Assembly (NCBI GenBank): GCA_944388805.1
Contig: CALXKE010000067.1
Span: 1 to 46,759, forward strand
Length of the DNA stretch: 46,759 bases
Direction: 5' to 3'
Origin: an uncultured Clostridia bacterium
GTDB lineage: Bacteria; Bacillota; Clostridia; TANB77; CAG-508
Shown: in pieces, positions 26,101 to 32,100 of the stretch
How the letters are laid out: each line of letters starts with the position of its first letter
Numbering within the stretch: position 1 is the first letter of the stretch
Notes under the pieces: generated by a model
Databases searched by the model: none
What the model saw: the letters and a program-made list of their open reading frames with translations, nothing else
Told to the model about the DNA's origin: nothing
Made by a program: the position numbers and the translations under genes

Positions 26101-29100
26101 TTTCTACTGGTCCACTTAATGATTTACCCACATCTCCTGATGTTGGTCCTCCAACTGTAACACTGATATCATCTGTTGTTAAATTAAAGATACTTTCATT
26201 TCTGCTTAAATATTTATCTGTAACTCTTAACTTTATAACTCCATTTTCTGCATCCACAGTTCCTAATGACCATACTGGGTCTACCACATCGACTACTTCT
26301 TCGTCTCCAGTAGATCCACCTGGATCATCTCTTCCTATGGTAATAGATTTTGCACTACTTCTGTTTCCAGATTTATCTGTTACAGTTTCACTTGGGAATG
26401 ATAATGTCATATATCCACTATATGTGTAACCATCTCCATTACCATCTGCATCTTCTTGGTCTAATCCTGTGATGACTAATTGATATCTTTCTCCTATTTT
26501 GGTATTTGCTACACCATTTACTGTTCCTGTTATGTCTTGTACTTTGACTAATTGTTTTGTGATGGCATTGTTCAATTCTGTTGTATTATAGTCATCCATT
26601 TGTACTGTAATTTGATTTGCATTTAAGTTTGATAATGTTGTACTTTGGAAGAATTTGTCTACTACATCAAATGTAATGGTTACTCTTTCTTCATCTCCAT
26701 GGATGATTTCTGTATTTGAACTTTCATATGTGAATTCTGGTTCTATATAATCCATGAACATAGCATTTGATGTGTTGTGATCTACTTTTGTCTCATCTTC
26801 AATTTGGTTGTCTATTCTACTTCCATCATCTGCTACATCTATGTTTTTGTTTCCATATGTTGTATCTGTCAATGTTCCTTGTGCTACTTCTACTCTGACA
26901 CTACCACTCCACTCTCTGTATGGTTTTCCTGTTCTTCTGGTTGCTTCTTCAAAGTCTGACAGTGTTAGAACTTGTAATACATCTCTTGCGCCTGTTCTTG
27001 GGTTGCTTGTTTGTGTTGCTGAACCTAGTGATTTTGCTACAATATCTGTTATATCTGTATCGTCTATGTATATTCGTATATTACTTGTTGTTAATGAACC
27101 TGTTACATCACTAATATATTCATCACTTGCTACTTCTGTATTTGTCGTTCCTCTTAAGGTGATTCTTAATTTTGGATTGCTTGCGTCTGACTCGTCTGTT
27201 TGTACAGATTCTTTTGTCCATTCTGTTCTGTATTTAGGATTGATGGTTCCTCTTGTATAGTTAATTGTTGTACTTGAGTTGGTGTTTAGCTTGAAGTTTG
27301 TGCTATTTTGATAGATTGATTCTGGGGCATAGATGACACATCCTGATCTACCTGTACTATCAAACACGCTTCCATTTGTTGATGCTATGTTGGTAAAAGC
27401 TGGTCCTAGGTCTAAAGTTGTCATAGAATCATATCCTGTAAAATAGAACATACTTTGCATATTTGTTACTCTGCTTGTATCAAATTTATCTCCTAAATCT
27501 AAATTTGTCAAAGATCTAGATCCCGCACTCCAGAACATATCTTGCATATCTGTTACATTACTTGTATCAAATTTATCCCCTAAATCTAAACTTGTCATAG
27601 ATGTATATCCTGCAGAATTGAACATATATTCCATATTTGTTACACTGCTTGTATCAAAGTTATCCCCTAAGTCTAAACTTGTCATAGATGTATAGCCAAC
27701 AAAGGCAAACATATAACTCATATCTGTTACATTACTTGTATCAAATTTATCCCCTAAATCTAAACTTGTCATAGATGTACGACCTGCTGAATTGAACATA
27801 TAACTCATATTGGTTACATTGCTTGTATCAAAATTATCCCCTAAGTCCAAACTTGTCATTGCTGTATATCCTGTATTGCGGAACATATGACTCATATTGG
27901 TTACATTGCTAACATTTAATAAATCAATATTGGTTATCGTTTCTGTTGCCGTACAATTTGATGAACGTCCTATACTGTAAAATAAATAGCTTGAATCTAC
28001 ATTTCCAAATATTGCACCATTACTTCCTATATATACTTTCACCGTACCATTTGTACCTGATTCATACCAAGCAATAATAGAATCATCTTGCATTGATGAT
28101 ACATCCCATGCATTGCTATTGTTATATGTATTTGTTGAAACATCATATACATCTTCTGGTATGTAATCCATAAAGGTAACATTATTGATATTTTGTCTTT
28201 GTATTCTACTATTTCCTAGGAAAGCACTTGTTAGAGTTTGTTCTGAACTAGTGCTTCTTAGCGTATTAAACAAAATCAAATCTGTTGTTGGGTTACCATT
28301 TCCTGATGTATCTGTGATTGTTCCTTCTGGTATTCTAACCTTTATTTGATCAACCGTTGTATCAAGACCTGAAAGTCTCAATGTGTATTCTGTTCCATAT
28401 CTTACACTTGATGTTGTTCCATTGGTCACTCTTTGTTCATATAAGTCTGTATAGCTTAATTGTTTTGAAATACTATAATTTACACTACCATCTACAAGTA
28501 CTTGTAAACTTCCACTTGATAAAGTATTACTTGAAAGATATTTATCTGTTACTTGGAATGTCAATTCTGCTGTTTTTGCATTTATATCTATTGATGAATC
28601 TATTCTTTCAATTCCTGGTGTTATAAAGTCTACAATTTGTTGACTTCCAGTACCGCTTGGCTCACTAATTCCAACAGTTATCGTTTTCTGAGCACTGCTA
28701 TTTCCAGATTTATCCGTAACCATTCCTGCTGGAAATGCAATACTAACTGGTCCACTGTATTCTTTATATTTTCCATTTTCAATACTTGCTTGCTCAAAAC
28801 CACTTATCGTTAATCTGTATTGTTCTCCTACTTTTACACTTGAACCATCCCTTGTTTCTGTAATATCTTGTACCTTTCTTAGTGATTTTGTTAAATTTTC
28901 AGGTACTGTATTTGTATCTGCCATTCTAACTGTTATATTAGATGCATTTGATGATATGTTTGCACTATTGAAATATTTATCTGTAACTGAGAAATCTACT
29001 GTTAATGTTTTTGCATCATGGTCGATATCTGTTGATGAAAAATTATACACGAAATCTGGGTCTATATAGTCGACAAACATTCCATTTGTTGTATTATGAT

Positions 29101-32100
29101 CTAGTTTTGTTTCATCTTCAATTATGTTATCTGTTCTATCTCCATTTGATTCCAATCCCATGTTGCCATTTCCATATGTATCTGTCAATGTACCTTGATC
29201 TATCTCTACGCGGATATTTCCACTCCACTCTTTATAGTTTTTACCTGTTCTTATCGTTGATTCTTCAAAGTTTGATAATGTTAGGACTTGTGTTACATCA
29301 TAAGTTCCTTTGCTTGAATTATATGTTCGTGTTGCTGAACCTAATGATTTTGATATGCTATTGGTTACATCTGTATCATCTATGAATATTTTTATATTAC
29401 TTATTGATAATGAACTTGTTACATTACTTGCATATTCACTTGCAGATACTTCTGAATTTGTTGTTCCTCTTAATGTTATTCTTAATGTTGGATTACTTCC
29501 ACTAGTCGTGCTCGTTTGTACGCTTTGTTTTATCCATTCTGTTCTGTATTTAGGATTGATAGTTCCTCTTGAATAGCTAATGGTTGTACTTGAACTTGTA
29601 CTTAATTTAAATGTTGTTCTGCTATTGTATATCGCTTCTGATACATAGATGACACATCCTGATCTACCTGTATAATTAAACATCTGTGTATTTGTTTCTT
29701 CTATTTTCGTAAATGCTGGTCCTAAGTCCAAACTTCTCATTGAGCTACAACCTGTATAAGCGAACATACTGCTCATATTAGTTACATTACTTGTATCAAA
29801 TTCATCTCCTAAATCCAGACTTGTCATTGCAACGTATCCTGTTCCCTGGAACATAGAGCGCATATTTGTTACTTTGCTTGTATCAAATTTATCTCCTAAA
29901 TCTAAACTTGTCATTGATGTATATCCTGTACCATTGAACATATCATTCATAGTTGTTACATTACTGGTGTCAAATTTGTCTCCTAAGTCCAAACTTGTCA
30001 TTGCAGTATATCCTGTACCATTGAACATACCACCCATAGTTGTTACATTACTGGTGTCAAATTTGTCTCCTAAGTCCAAACTTGTCATGGCTGTATATCC
30101 TGTATTATTGAACATGTCTCCCATAGCCACTACTTTGCTTGTGTCAAATTTATCTCCTAAGTTTAAGCTTGTCATTGCAATATAACCTGTTTCACTAAAC
30201 ATTGCAGCCATACCTACCACATTGTTTGTATCAAAGTTATTTCCTAAATTCAAACTTGTCATTGATTCATATCCCGTTCCACCGAACATATAAGTCATCA
30301 TAGTCACATTACTTGTATCAAAGTTATTTCCTAAGTCTAGATTCGTCATTGATTCATATCCCGTATTATAAAACATAAATTCCATCGTTGTTACATTGCT
30401 CGTATTAAAGTTATTTCCCAAATCTAAGCTTGTCATTGCTACATATCCTGTATACCAGAACATAGAATCCATATTTGTTACCTTACTTGTATTTAATAAA
30501 TCTATATTTGTAATGGTTTCGGTTGCTGTACACCTTGATGAACATCCCACACAGGCAAATAGGTTGGTCGAATCTGGATTTGCATATATTTCTTCATCAC
30601 TACCTATATACACTTTATAAGTACCATTTGAATTGGTTGTATACCATGCTAATATTGAATTATCTCCTGCTGCTGATACATCCCAAGCTGTGCCATTGGC
30701 TCCCGATGTTGTTGATACAAATGTAATATTATCAATGTTCTGTCTTTGAATTGATGTATTTCCTAAGAAAGCACCAGCAGGAGTATTTTCCGCAGTAGCT
30801 ACTCTTAGGTAATTTGGTGTTATTGCTTTAAACGTTCCTCTTGTAAATTCTATGGTTGTACTTGAATTTTCATTCAACTTTACATGTGTACTATCTTGAT
30901 AGATTTGTTCTGGCACAGTTATAACTATCTGTCCAGATACACCTGTATTATAAAACATATCTGTATTATTAGCTGCTATGTTTGTAAATGCTGATCCTAG
31001 ATTTATACTTATCAATGTGTCTGCATTTCTGAACATATTAGTCATATCTGTTACATTACTTGTGTCGAATTTATCTCCTAAGTCTAATGTAAAATCGTCA
31101 TTTGCGAGTCCTACATTATTAAACATATCCCTCATATTTGTTACATTACTTGTGTCAAAGTTATCTCCTAAGTCTAAACATGGTGGTTCTATAAACATTC
31201 CAGCTGAGCTGAACATCCCCTCCATATTTGTTACTTGACTCGTATTTAGTAACTCTATATTGGTGATAAGCTCTGGTGTTTCGCAGCGAAAATCATTTCC
31301 TAAATTACAAAACAAGTAACTTGAATTTGTATTTGCATATATTGTCTCATTGCTTCCAATATATACTTTATATATAGATGCCCCGTTTCTATTACTTACT
31401 TCATACCACGCAAGGATAGAACCATTTTGTTCTGCTGACACATCCCAGGCTGTGTCATTCGCTCCTGATGTACTTGATACAAATGTAACATTTTCGATAT
31501 CCATTCTTCGAAATGCTGTATTTCCCAAAAAAGGACTTCCTGCTTCTGTTTCAGTGCTTGTACTCATTAACATATTTCCATCAGTTAAAGCCATTGTTGA
31601 CGTTCCATCATCTTGTGTGTCATTTGCATCTGCATTTTGTGATGCATCAGGTTCTGTTGCCAGTATATATTTTACTGTTTGCTTATCTTTTGGGAAAGTT
31701 GCATCTGTATATTCGTCTTCAACAGTAGTGTCTAATGCTTGAACTTGATTATCTTCTTGTATACTGTATACTGTAGCAATTGTATTTTCTTCTGTATTTT
31801 TTGTTTTGATTGTTAATTGCTCATCATAGATACTTGGGTCATATTCTACTTTTTCTTCTTCAACACGTGTTTCATCTTCTAGTGTTGTATTTTCTGGTAT
31901 TGTGTTTTCTCCTGTTGTATTATCTGTTGCTGTATTTTCTTCTACTGTATTTTCTGTTGCGTTGCTTTCCTCTGCTATATTTTCTGGTGCTACACCTTCT
32001 GTTGCTATAACATTACCATTTGCGTCTATCGTGTTTCTTACCATTTGATATACTGATACTTCATATGCTTTTTGTATAGTTTGTGTATCACTTGGTAAAA

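Noticed and set aside
11985-31260. Regular 87-nt direct repeats resembling a large repeat or CRISPR-like array
   Set aside because: They are in frame within one coding sequence and encode 29-residue DUF285 units; there are no unique spacers between short palindromic repeats.
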